In this document: in pieces, positions 1-7,997 of the stretch
Layout: every line of letters starts with the position of its first letter
How positions within the stretch are numbered: the stretch's first letter is position 1
DNA from: Lysobacterales bacterium
GTDB lineage: Bacteria; Pseudomonadota; Gammaproteobacteria; Xanthomonadales; SZUA-36
Assembly (NCBI GenBank): GCA_029287515.1
Contig: JARFQZ010000245.1
Coordinates: 1-11,473, forward strand
Direction: 5' to 3'
Length of the DNA: 11,473 nucleotides
The notes under the pieces: generated by a model
Database searches by the model: none
Told to the model about the DNA's origin: nothing
The model's input: the letters and a program-made list of their open reading frames with translations, nothing else
Program-made: the position numbers and the translations under genes

Positions 1-170
1 TCATCCCAGCTCTCACCCTGGGTTTCCCGTTCCTCCAGTTCCGCGTTGCTGATAATCGACTGGAGTTCGCTCATGCCCGCGTCTGCGTCCTCCTGGGGCT
101 GGACAAACGCGTCGGCGGCTTTCACCAGTTCCATGAGGTTCTGCATCCGGGTTTCCATTCGTTCCCTGGG
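1..170 (-). pseudogene. uvrD: Continuation of uvrD beyond the in-frame stop (partial, runs off window)
   Basis: After the TAA at 171-173 the same frame stays open for 56 codons to the window edge. It aligns without gaps to E. coli UvrD: RMETRMQNLMELVKAADAF corresponds to QTRIENLEELVTATRQF, and the stretch ending ETQGESWD corresponds to the region just before motif V. The stop is thus one substitution inside an otherwise intact gene, for example GAA to TAA, and not a frameshift or a true C-terminus. An ATG at 156-158 lies 12 nt after the stop and has an AGGGA at 163-167 in front of it, so restart of translation is conceivable. That would give a separate C-terminal piece with motifs V and VI, which lie outside the window. 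I cannot tell a real mutation from a base-call or assembly error. Confidence 0.85.
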
Positions 171-1661
171 TTATTTTTCGTATTGGGCAGCCATGTTACG
201 GTCATAGATGACGCCCTGCATCTTGTTGCCCAGTGTCCAGTCCTGCATCCGTTCGCGCATGCCCTCGATCAGCCGGATAAAAGCCGAAACGGCCGTGCCG
301 GCCCGGGTGGCAAACTTGCCCTGCGAAATACACTCATTGGCTGCCTGCCAAAGCGTCAGCCCGCTTTCACGTGCTTGCAGCCGGATCATCGAAACGGTTT
401 TTTCGCCGATGGCGCGGGCCGGTTTATTGATGACTCGCTCCAGTGCGGCATCGTCATTAGGGTTCAGCATGAGTCGCAGGTACGCCAGGGCGTCCTTTAC
501 CTCGGTGCGCTCAAAAAAGCGCTGTCCCCCATAAACCCGGTAGGGAATATTCTCACGCAGCAGGTATTCTTCGAACAGGCGGGATTGGGCCGTGGTCCGG
601 TAAAGGATTGCGCAGTGATCTGCTCTTCTGCCGCTGTCCAGCCACTGCGTTACCTGGTCAACGATGAAGCGGGCTTCATCCTGCTCATTGAACGCGGTGT
701 ACAGCTGGATCAGCTGACCTTTTTCACCGGCAGTCCACAGGTTCTTGCCCATCCGTGACTGGTTGTGGGCAATCAGCGAATTGGCTGCGTCCAGGATGTT
801 GCCTGTGGACCGGTAGTTCTGCTCCAGCCGAACGGTCAGGACGTCGGGAAAGTCCTTGCCGAACAGCTGGACATTTTCCACTTTTGCGCCCCGCCAGCCA
901 TAAATGGACTGATCGTCATCGCCCACCACGAAAACCCGCCCGGTGGTGCCCGCCAGCATTCGGATCCAGGCGTACTGGATCGAGTTTGTATCCTGAAACT
1001 CGTCGATCAGCAGGTGGCGCAAGCGTTTACGGTAGTGGTCCAGCAGCGCCGGTTGTTCCAGCCACAGTTCGTGTGCCCGGAGCAGCAGTTCCGCGAAGTC
1101 GACCAGCCCTCCGCGATTGCAGTAATCCTGGTAGCGTTGATAGATGTGGACCCAGGTGGAGGTCACGGGGTGATCGAGATGCTCTATGTGCTGGGGCCGC
1201 TCACCTTCGTCCTTACGCGCGTTGATGAACCACTGGGCCTGCCGCGCTGGCCAGTGCGCCTCGTCCATTCCCTCGTCGCGGATGATGCGGCGCAGCAACC
1301 GTTGCTGATCCTCGGAATCGAGGATCTGGAATTGTTCGGGTAAACCGGCTTCTTTCCAGTGCATTCTCAGCAGGCGGTGAGCTATTCCGTGGAAAGTACC
1401 GATCCACAGGGGGCGTGTGGAAACCTGTAACAGCTTGCCGGTCCGCTCCCGCATTTCACCTGCAGCCTTGTTGGTAAAAGTAACCGCCAGGATGCCCAGC
1501 GGAGAGACGTGATCCACCTGGATCAGCCAGGCCAGCCGATGCACCAGCACCCGAGTTTTGCCACTGCCGGCGCCCGCCAGGACCAGCACGTGGCCGTCGC
1601 GGGCAGTAACCGCCTCCCGCTGCGCCTCGTTCAGTTCCTCCAGCAGATGCGAGACATCCAT
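171..1661 (-). CDS. uvrD: DNA helicase II UvrD, N-terminal 496 residues, ended by a premature in-frame stop
   Basis: UvrD is an SF1A 3'-5' DNA helicase of nucleotide excision and mismatch repair. The protein follows E. coli UvrD closely from its first residues (MDVS). Visible motifs are Walker A GAGSGKT (30-36), motif Ia TFTNKAA (61-67), Walker B DEFQDTN (220-226), motif III GDDDQSIYGWRG (247-258) and motif IV LEQNYRST (279-286). It stops at 496 residues, whereas E. coli UvrD has about 720. The TAA at 171-173 falls where E. coli UvrD has a glutamate in its YEQEKGEKG stretch, and the same reading frame then continues as UvrD to base 1. Motifs V and VI of the second RecA-like domain would therefore be lost. 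The ATG at 1659-1661 matches the family start, although no strong ribosome binding site precedes it. The gene lies 103 nt beyond purD on the same strand. Identity is very sure; whether the stop is real is not. Confidence 0.93.
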   Translation of the reverse strand: MDVSHLLEELNEAQREAVTARDGHVLVLAGAGSGKTRVLVHRLAWLIQVDHVSPLGILAVTFTNKAAGEMRERTGKLLQVSTRPLWIGTFHGIAHRLLRMHWKEAGLPEQFQILDSEDQQRLLRRIIRDEGMDEAHWPARQAQWFINARKDEGERPQHIEHLDHPVTSTWVHIYQRYQDYCNRGGLVDFAELLLRAHELWLEQPALLDHYRKRLRHLLIDEFQDTNSIQYAWIRMLAGTTGRVFVVGDDDQSIYGWRGAKVENVQLFGKDFPDVLTVRLEQNYRSTGNILDAANSLIAHNQSRMGKNLWTAGEKGQLIQLYTAFNEQDEARFIVDQVTQWLDSGRRADHCAILYRTTAQSRLFEEYLLRENIPYRVYGGQRFFERTEVKDALAYLRLMLNPNDDAALERVINKPARAIGEKTVSMIRLQARESGLTLWQAANECISQGKFATRAGTAVSAFIRLIEGMRERMQDWTLGNKMQGVIYDRNMAAQYEK

Positions 1662-1728
1662 TTAAGGAGTTTCGCTTCCCTGCTCCCGCCTGCGGCGGAA
1701 GGCGGCTGCGCTCAACCGCATGAATCTG

Positions 1729-1760
1729 GCATACCCTCTGGTTTCGCCAACCGGGTATGC
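1729..1760 (-). terminator. Hairpin downstream of purD, possible terminator
   Basis: An 8-bp perfect inverted repeat, GCATACCC at 1729-1736 and GGGTATGC at 1753-1760, encloses a second short pair, GGTT at 1740-1743 and AACC at 1749-1752. It begins 5 nt past the purD stop, in the gap before uvrD. No U-tract follows on the minus strand, so it is not a textbook intrinsic terminator. It may instead protect the 3' end or separate purD from uvrD. The rest of the 103-nt gap holds only a small GC hairpin (CCGCC 1686-1690, GGCGG 1694-1698). Confidence 0.4.
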
Positions 1761-1764
1761 ATGG

Positions 1765-3060
1765 CTATGCAAGTTCATCTTGCTCACGGTAAATCGCCCT
1801 GTAGCCAATATCCTTTCTCAGGTAGACGCCGTCCCAGTTGATTTCTGCGCAGGCTTTGTAGGCTTCGGACTGGGCTTCGGTTACGGTTTCGCCCAGGGCG
1901 CAGACGCACAGGACGCGTCCGCCGGAAGTGACGACTCCATCGTCGCTCAGCGCAGTGCCGGCGTGGAATACTTTGATGTTTGTCGGAAAATCATGGTCCA
2001 GCCCGGTAATGGGAAATCCTTTCCCGTATTTTCCGGGATAGCCGCCGGCCGCCATGACCACCCCCAGGCAGGCGCGGGAGTCCCAGACGGCTTGTTGCTG
2101 ATCGAGTCGCCCGCCGACAGCGGCCAGGCAGAGTTCGGTCAGGTCGGACTGAAGCCGCATCAGAATGGGCTGGGTCTCGGGATCGCCAAACCGGACGTTG
2201 TATTCAAGGACTTTCGGGTCGCCCTCCGGCGAAATCATCAGGCCGGCGTAAAGGAAACCGGTAAAAGGCGCACCATCGGCAGCCATCCCTTCGATGGTGG
2301 GGCGGATGACTTCTTCCATTGCCCGCCGGTGCAGGGCCTCGTCAACTACCGGCGCCGGGGAGTATGCTCCCATGCCGCCGGTATTCGGGCCGGTATCGCC
2401 ATCGCCCATCGCCTTGTGGTCCTGGGATGTTGCCAGTGGCAGGATATTCTTCCCGTCCGCCATCACGATGAAGCTGGCTTCTTCGCCTTCCAGGAATTCT
2501 TCGATAACCACCCGGTGACCTGCTTCGCCAAACGCATTGCCCGCCAGCATGTCCAGCACTGCGGCCTCGGCCTGGGTGGTGGTTTCGGCAATGATCACGC
2601 CTTTACCGGCGGCCAGGCCATCGGCCTTGACGACGATGGGCGCACCCTGGTTGCGGATGAATTCGATGGCCGGTTCCACTTCGGTGAACTTGCCGTAGGC
2701 GGCGGTGGGAATGCCATGCCGGGCCATGAAATCCTTGGCGAAGGACTTCGAGCCTTCCAATTGCGCAGCGGCGGCGCCGGGGCCGAAGCAGGCCAGCCCG
2801 GCCTCGTTGAAACGGTCGACAATGCCATTGACCAGCGGGTCTTCGGGCCCCACGATGGTCAGTTCGATACCCTGTTCACGGGCAAATCCGAGCAAGCCGT
2901 CAAGATCACCCGGTGAAATGGCGATGTTTTCCATTCCGGGTTCGCTTGCCGTACCAGCATTACCAGGTGCGACGAAGACTTTCTCCACACGGGGTGATTT
3001 TGCTGCCTGCCAGGCCAGAGCATGTTCACGGCCCCCGCTGCCCACAACCAATACGTTCAT
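1765..3060 (-). CDS. purD: Phosphoribosylamine--glycine ligase (GAR synthetase)
   Basis: PurD joins glycine to 5-phosphoribosylamine with ATP to form GAR, the second step of de novo purine synthesis, in the cytosol. The 431-residue protein has the usual length (E. coli 429). It opens with the PurD N-terminal signature NVLVVGSGGREHALAW. It carries the ATP-grasp segment VVKADGLAAGKGV (143-155) and the strongly conserved EYNVRFGDPETQ (286-297), which holds metal and ATP ligands. I chose the ATG at 3058-3060 because it matches the family start; a TTG two codons earlier (3064-3066) overlaps the purH stop and is less likely. The gene begins 2 nt after the purH stop, so the two are cotranscribed and probably translationally coupled. 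It ends with TAG. No damage is seen. Confidence 0.97.
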   Translation of the reverse strand: MNVLVVGSGGREHALAWQAAKSPRVEKVFVAPGNAGTASEPGMENIAISPGDLDGLLGFAREQGIELTIVGPEDPLVNGIVDRFNEAGLACFGPGAAAAQLEGSKSFAKDFMARHGIPTAAYGKFTEVEPAIEFIRNQGAPIVVKADGLAAGKGVIIAETTTQAEAAVLDMLAGNAFGEAGHRVVIEEFLEGEEASFIVMADGKNILPLATSQDHKAMGDGDTGPNTGGMGAYSPAPVVDEALHRRAMEEVIRPTIEGMAADGAPFTGFLYAGLMISPEGDPKVLEYNVRFGDPETQPILMRLQSDLTELCLAAVGGRLDQQQAVWDSRACLGVVMAAGGYPGKYGKGFPITGLDHDFPTNIKVFHAGTALSDDGVVTSGGRVLCVCALGETVTEAQSEAYKACAEINWDGVYLRKDIGYRAIYREQDELA

Positions 3061-3062
3061 AG

Positions 3063-4631
<1,569 letters not shown>

Positions 4632-4640
4632 GGTTTCCTG

Positions 4641-4931
4641 TCAGTATTTTCCATTCCTTACCGGAATGTCATAACGATGCAGTTTGCTGCGCAGTGGGTT
4701 CCGGGTCATGCCCAGTATTTTGGCAGTCCTGGACTGGTTGCCTTGCGTGTAGCGCAATACTTCTTCGATCAGCGGTGGTTCAACCTGTGCCATCAGGGTG
4801 CGGTACAGGCATTCGGGCTGTGAGTGGCCCATGTCTTCAAGGTAGCGGCGGATGGCTTCCTGCACGTTTTGTCTGAGGGGGGTCGGAAGGTCCACTTCTT
4901 TGGCGGACTTTCTTGCGGATTCCGTGGTCAT
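4641..4931 (-). CDS. fis: Fis-family nucleoid-associated DNA-binding protein
   Basis: Fis is a homodimeric DNA-bending protein that organises the nucleoid and tunes rRNA promoters, recombination and replication. This 96-residue protein has the family's usual size. It keeps the core pattern: EAIRRYLEDMG, then LYRTLMAQVEPPLIEEVLRYTQGNQSRTAKILG (about 42-74) leading into the C-terminal helix-turn-helix. The recognition helix reads TRNPLRSKLHRYDI, where E. coli has NRGTLRKKLKKYGM, so three usual DNA-contact positions differ (Asn to Thr, Thr to Pro, Lys to Ser). The C-terminus is also extended by VRNGKY. A TGA five codons upstream fixes the ATG at 4929-4931 as the first possible ATG; the ribosome binding site is weak. 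The position before purH supports fis rather than a stray NtrC-type domain, but the helix makes the binding specificity uncertain. Confidence 0.88.
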   Translation of the reverse strand: MTTESARKSAKEVDLPTPLRQNVQEAIRRYLEDMGHSQPECLYRTLMAQVEPPLIEEVLRYTQGNQSRTAKILGMTRNPLRSKLHRYDIPVRNGKY

Positions 4932-5025
4932 AATTCGAGTTTTTCAATCATTCATGTTGAGAGGGACGCGAACATACAACCCTACCACATCGCCGGGGTA
5001 AATTGCGTCTGCTTTGCCAGGTTTT
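4932..5025 (-). other. Intergenic gap between the zinc-ribbon gene and fis, where dusB would be expected
   Basis: This 94-nt gap precedes fis on the minus strand. In many gammaproteobacteria dusB (tRNA-dihydrouridine synthase) sits directly before fis, and the gap is far too short to hold it. In each minus-strand frame I see only short peptides ending in stops, with no DusB-like remnant. There are A/T-rich patches such as GATTGAAAAAC just before the fis start, which could suit Fis autoregulation, but I cannot define a convincing -35/-10 pair. Confidence 0.5.
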
Positions 5026-5766
5026 TCAGAGGAAATTCAGTTCGAATCCCACGGCTTCAGTGCCAGGGTCGGACAGGTCGAGCACCAGGGGCAAATAGGC
5101 CTGGGGTGTCATGCCGGAACTCTTTACCGTGGTCTCTGACAGGTAATCGGAGGGAACGAACAGCTCACGACTTACCTGATTTCCCGAGGCGTCGAACAGA
5201 ATGACCTCGAGCTGAGGATACGGCTGGGTTCTTTCGGCCCGGTTGACTATGGTGGCCGTCAGCTGAAGCAATCCGTTTTGGGAAGGGTGGCTTCTGAGGT
5301 CTCTGCCGACCAGGTGAATTTGTGACAGGTCGCGAAACGGCTCGGCCGGTGACGGGTCCTTGATTCCGAGGCGGGTTGCCACGGATTGCACGGCTTGCGA
5401 GTCAAGCAGCGGTTTTCCGAAAAAATCAGCCAGTTCGAATGCTATGGCTACGGTGACAAGCAAACCCATGGTGATCCAGGCGCCGCGCGCCAGCCGGCTT
5501 CGGCGTTTTGCTGGCAGAGCCTGGCTCTCGTGATCATCGCCGGACCGGGAGGCCTTTGCTTTGTCCAGGTCTATCGCCAGCCCAAGGTCCGGCATGGAGC
5601 CGGTCCCCGGCGGTTTCTCGCTGGCTTCCGGCCATTCGTCGAAAAGAGCTTCCAGGGCGTTACCGGTTTTTTTGCATTTGCCACAACGATAATTACCGCC
5701 GTCCCTGGCCAGCAGGCTGGCATTGACCGCATGGACGGTATGACAGCCTTTACAGCGCGTATACAT
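5026..5766 (-). CDS. Zinc-ribbon (MJ0042-type) membrane protein with DUF3426 domain
   Basis: The 246-residue protein begins with a zinc ribbon made of two CxxC knuckles (Cys5/Cys8 and Cys28/Cys31), typical of the MJ0042 finger family. A polar, charged linker follows (about 45-95). A single hydrophobic segment spans about 96-115 (WITMGLLVTVAIAFELADFF), preceded by basic residues that suggest a cytoplasmic N-terminus. The C-terminal part (about 145-246) matches the DUF3426 pattern, with a beta-rich core around LQLTATIVNRAERTQPYPQL. The biochemical role is not known. In Pseudomonas-like genomes a protein of this kind lies between prmA and dusB-fis; here it directly precedes fis, so the neighbourhood fits while dusB is missing. 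The start ATG lies 3 nt after the stop of the DUF4124 gene, suggesting cotranscription. Confidence 0.85.
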   Translation of the reverse strand: MYTRCKGCHTVHAVNASLLARDGGNYRCGKCKKTGNALEALFDEWPEASEKPPGTGSMPDLGLAIDLDKAKASRSGDDHESQALPAKRRSRLARGAWITMGLLVTVAIAFELADFFGKPLLDSQAVQSVATRLGIKDPSPAEPFRDLSQIHLVGRDLRSHPSQNGLLQLTATIVNRAERTQPYPQLEVILFDASGNQVSRELFVPSDYLSETTVKSSGMTPQAYLPLVLDLSDPGTEAVGFELNFL

Positions 5767-5769
5767 CGT

Positions 5770-6450
5770 TCAGCTATCCGGAGATTCCTCGGCCCATTGT
5801 TCCTCAAGATAGCGGTAACGGTCCAACTGCTTCTTGAATTCGCCCCGGATTTCCTGTTCCCGCAATTCCAGGCTTGCCAGGGACTGGCCGTTTTCAGCGA
5901 TCTTCATTTGCAAGTCATTGAGCGCAAGATTGGTTTTATCAGGAACCTGCTGGCCAGCCCGTTGCTTGTTGGCGGCCTGGCGAATCTGTCCACGATAGGA
6001 TTCCTCCATGCTATCCCTGGTGGTTTCGAGCAGGCGGCGGTCATAGGCGAGTTGCTTGATTTCCACGTTCATCGCATCCTGGATTTCCTGCTCGTTGCTG
6101 TAGCGAAGCATCAGGAAATTATCCATGCGTCTTTGCATCTCCGCATCGGAGTAAAGTTGCTTGGGCCGTTGCAAGCCCGAACTGTCCCTTGGCAACTCCT
6201 TCAATGTTTCTTCCTCGGGAATTTCTACGGGAGGCGGCGGAGTCAGCTTGAGGTCCTCATCGGTCACGATGCCTCGTTCATTCAGAACGTCGTGCCCCTT
6301 GTCCTCGAAATCCGGCGGCAGGGACTCGCTGTAATGTACCTCCCCATTTTCATCGACCCACCGGTAGACTTCGGCGGCATGGGCAGTAGCAGCTACAGCC
6401 AAACCCAACAGAATAAGAATTGTGGTGAATTTTCCAGTGTTAAGCTCCAT
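5770..6450 (-). CDS. Secreted DUF4124-domain protein with C-terminal coiled coil
   Basis: This 226-residue protein starts with a clear Sec signal peptide: a Lys at 7, a hydrophobic core TTILILLGLAVAAT, and AHA/HAA cleavage choices near residue 25-26. The mature part opens with EVYRWVDENGEVHYSESLPP, the typical DUF4124 motif of periplasmic proteobacterial proteins. A proline-rich stretch (70-80) follows, then a long charged helical region (about 105-222) with heptad-like Leu/Met spacing that probably forms a coiled coil. No catalytic motif is visible. The function is unknown; an envelope-associated structural or adaptor role is only inference. Its ATG overlaps the pyrE stop by 11 nt (6440-6450) and has an AGGGA ribbon-spaced ribosome binding site about 5 nt before it, so it is translationally coupled to pyrE. 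The zinc-ribbon gene starts 3 nt after its end. Confidence 0.85.
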   Translation of the reverse strand: MELNTGKFTTILILLGLAVAATAHAAEVYRWVDENGEVHYSESLPPDFEDKGHDVLNERGIVTDEDLKLTPPPPVEIPEEETLKELPRDSSGLQRPKQLYSDAEMQRRMDNFLMLRYSNEQEIQDAMNVEIKQLAYDRRLLETTRDSMEESYRGQIRQAANKQRAGQQVPDKTNLALNDLQMKIAENGQSLASLELREQEIRGEFKKQLDRYRYLEEQWAEESPDS

Positions 6451-7081
6451 AACGTTCCCTGTAATTTTGAATGGCTATCAGATCAATGTTTTCAATCGAA
6501 TTCATTTCAAGATAACGGATAAGGTCGTCCAGGCCGGCAATCGACGTACACGGTATTCCATATTCCCTGTTGACCTCCTGCGCGGCTGACAGTTCGCCGG
6601 TTCCCCGTTCCTGGCGGTCCAGGGCAATGGCGATGCCGGCAGTTTCCGCGCCCGCCCTTTGAATAATGGAAATGGATTCCCTGACCGAGGTGCCGGCGGA
6701 GATGACATCGTCGATCACCAGGACTTTACCGGCCAGCGGTGCGCCGACGATGGTGCCGCCTTCGCCGTGGTCCTTGGCTTCCTTGCGATTGAACGCATAG
6801 GGTACATTGCGGCCCTGGTACTCGTTCAGGGCGACGGCTGTGGCCGCGGCCAGGGGAATACCCTTGTAAGCCGGCCCGAACAGCATATCGAATTCGATCC
6901 CCGAATAGGTGATGGCATCTGCATAACACCGTGCCAGCTCACCCAGGGAGGCGCCGTCATCAAAACCGCCGGCGTTGAAAAAGTATGGGCTTGTCCTCCC
7001 GGACTTGAGCGTGAAGCTGCCGAAACCGAGGTTACCCTTGCGCAGGGCGAGTTCGAAGAACTTGCTTTTGTAGTCTCTCAC
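6440..7081 (-). CDS. pyrE: Orotate phosphoribosyltransferase
   Basis: PyrE converts orotate and PRPP to orotidine 5'-phosphate, the fifth step of UMP synthesis, as a cytosolic Mg-dependent dimer. The protein shows FTLKSGRTSPYFFNAG (23-38), LFGPAYKGIPLA (67-78), the flexible catalytic loop RKEAKDHGEGG (99-109) and the PRPP-binding motif VLVIDDVISAGTS (120-132). I place the start at the GTG at 7079-7081: it gives 213 residues like E. coli PyrE, begins MRDYKSKF, and has an AAGGA 7 nt upstream. A TTG at 7115-7117 would add 12 residues with no family counterpart. The gene heads a minus-strand run and diverges from the exonuclease gene, an arrangement that recalls pyrE-crc in Pseudomonas. Confidence 0.96.
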   Translation of the reverse strand: MRDYKSKFFELALRKGNLGFGSFTLKSGRTSPYFFNAGGFDDGASLGELARCYADAITYSGIEFDMLFGPAYKGIPLAAATAVALNEYQGRNVPYAFNRKEAKDHGEGGTIVGAPLAGKVLVIDDVISAGTSVRESISIIQRAGAETAGIAIALDRQERGTGELSAAQEVNREYGIPCTSIAGLDDLIRYLEMNSIENIDLIAIQNYRERYGA

Positions 7082-7211
7082 AACAGAATCCTTTCCATAG
7101 ATGGCCCAGTATGCCAAAAAAGCCGCCGGGAATAAAAACTACACGCCAATGGACAGACTGTTTTGATATGCTGGCGCGCACGGAACCCGACCCTCCAGGA
7201 GATACACAGGG
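7082..7211. promoter_or_regulatory. Divergent intergenic region between pyrE and the exonuclease gene
   Basis: These 130 nt separate two divergent starts, so they should carry promoters in both directions. A/T-rich stretches stand out on the plus strand at about 7115-7121 (AAAAAAG) and 7131-7139 (ATAAAAAC), and at 7161-7169 (TTTTGATAT). I cannot fit a good sigma-70 pair in either direction. The clear signals are the ribosome binding sites at its edges: AGGAG at 7197-7201 for the plus-strand gene, and AAGGA on the minus strand ahead of pyrE. Confidence 0.45.
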
Positions 7212-7997
7212 ATGCGAATCATCACCCTCAACGCCAATGGCATTCGGGCGGCAGCCCGCAAGGGTTTTTATGAATGGATGCACAAGCAGAATGCTGATGT
7301 CGTTTGCATCCAGGAAACCAAGGCGCAGCATACCCAGTTGACGGACCGGCATTTTTTTCCGCCGGGTTATCACGTCTACTATCACGATGCACAGAAAAAA
7401 GGTTACAGCGGCGTGGCGATTTACACCCGGCATCAGCCCACCCGGGTGCAGTACGGCCTGGGCTGGGACGTGATGGACAGCGAAGGCCGCTGGCTACAGG
7501 CCGATTTCGGGAAGCTTTCGGTGGTTTCGCTTTACCTGCCATCGGGCTCATCGAAGGAGGAGCGCCAGCAGGTGAAATACCAGTGCATGGATTACCTGCA
7601 ACCCCGCCTGGCGAAGTGGGCGAAGGCCGGGCGGCAATACGTGATCTGTGGCGATTGGAATATTGCGCACAAAAAAATCGACATCAAGAACTGGCGCGGC
7701 AATCAGAAAAGCTCGGGATTTCTGCCTGAGGAACGGGCCTGGATGGACGAATTGTTCGGCGAGGTGGGCATGGCGGATGCTTTCAGGGCCGTGGATGACC
7801 GCGAAGAGCAATATACCTGGTGGTCCAACCGCGGCCAGGCCTGGGCCAACAACACCGGATGGCGGATTGATTACCACGTCACCACCCCCGCCTTGGCGGA
7901 AAAAGCAAGCAACGTTGAAATCTACAAGAAAGAACGATTCTCCGACCATGCGCCGCTGATCATGGATTACGATTACGAGCTTTTTGCACGTGAATGA
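7212..7997 (+). CDS. xth: Exodeoxyribonuclease III / AP endonuclease of the Xth family, Crc-related
   Basis: The 261-residue protein belongs to the Mg-dependent endonuclease/exonuclease/phosphatase fold and probably cleaves DNA at abasic sites in base excision repair. The expected active-site residues are all visible: Asn7 (ITLNANGIRAA), Glu35 (IQETK), Tyr108 (LYLPSG), Asp148 and Asn150 (CGDWNIAH), and the final Asp245-His246 pair in SDHAPL. Pseudomonas Crc, which also sits divergent from pyrE and shares segments such as DIKNWR, GFL and ERAWMDE, has lost the GDWN motif. This protein keeps it and so should be an active nuclease. The ATG at 7212 has an AGGAG 10 nt upstream. Its end overlaps the permease gene, so the two are probably cotranscribed. 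Whether it should be called xth or exoA is a naming matter. Confidence 0.93.
   Translation: MRIITLNANGIRAAARKGFYEWMHKQNADVVCIQETKAQHTQLTDRHFFPPGYHVYYHDAQKKGYSGVAIYTRHQPTRVQYGLGWDVMDSEGRWLQADFGKLSVVSLYLPSGSSKEERQQVKYQCMDYLQPRLAKWAKAGRQYVICGDWNIAHKKIDIKNWRGNQKSSGFLPEERAWMDELFGEVGMADAFRAVDDREEQYTWWSNRGQAWANNTGWRIDYHVTTPALAEKASNVEIYKKERFSDHAPLIMDYDYELFARE

Noticed and set aside
1..1661. A frameshift or a genuinely short helicase as the reason for the uvrD stop.
   Set aside because: The homology continues in the same frame without a gap beyond the TAA, so neither a frameshift nor a natural end fits.
1720..2916. A 398-codon plus-strand open frame opposite purD.
   Set aside because: It is antisense to a gene with clear PurD motifs, shows no family resemblance and is low in typical coding signals; such shadow frames are common in GC-rich DNA.
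5386..6522. A 378-codon plus-strand open frame opposite the zinc-ribbon and DUF4124 genes.
   Set aside because: The minus-strand proteins show a zinc ribbon, a signal peptide and known domains; the plus-strand product shows none.
7082..7117. A longer PyrE starting at TTG 7117.
   Set aside because: The extra 12 residues have no counterpart in PyrE, while the GTG at 7081 has a well-spaced AAGGA and gives the family length.
7212..7997. Calling this gene crc.
   Set aside because: Crc proteins have lost the GDWN and other catalytic residues, which are all present here.
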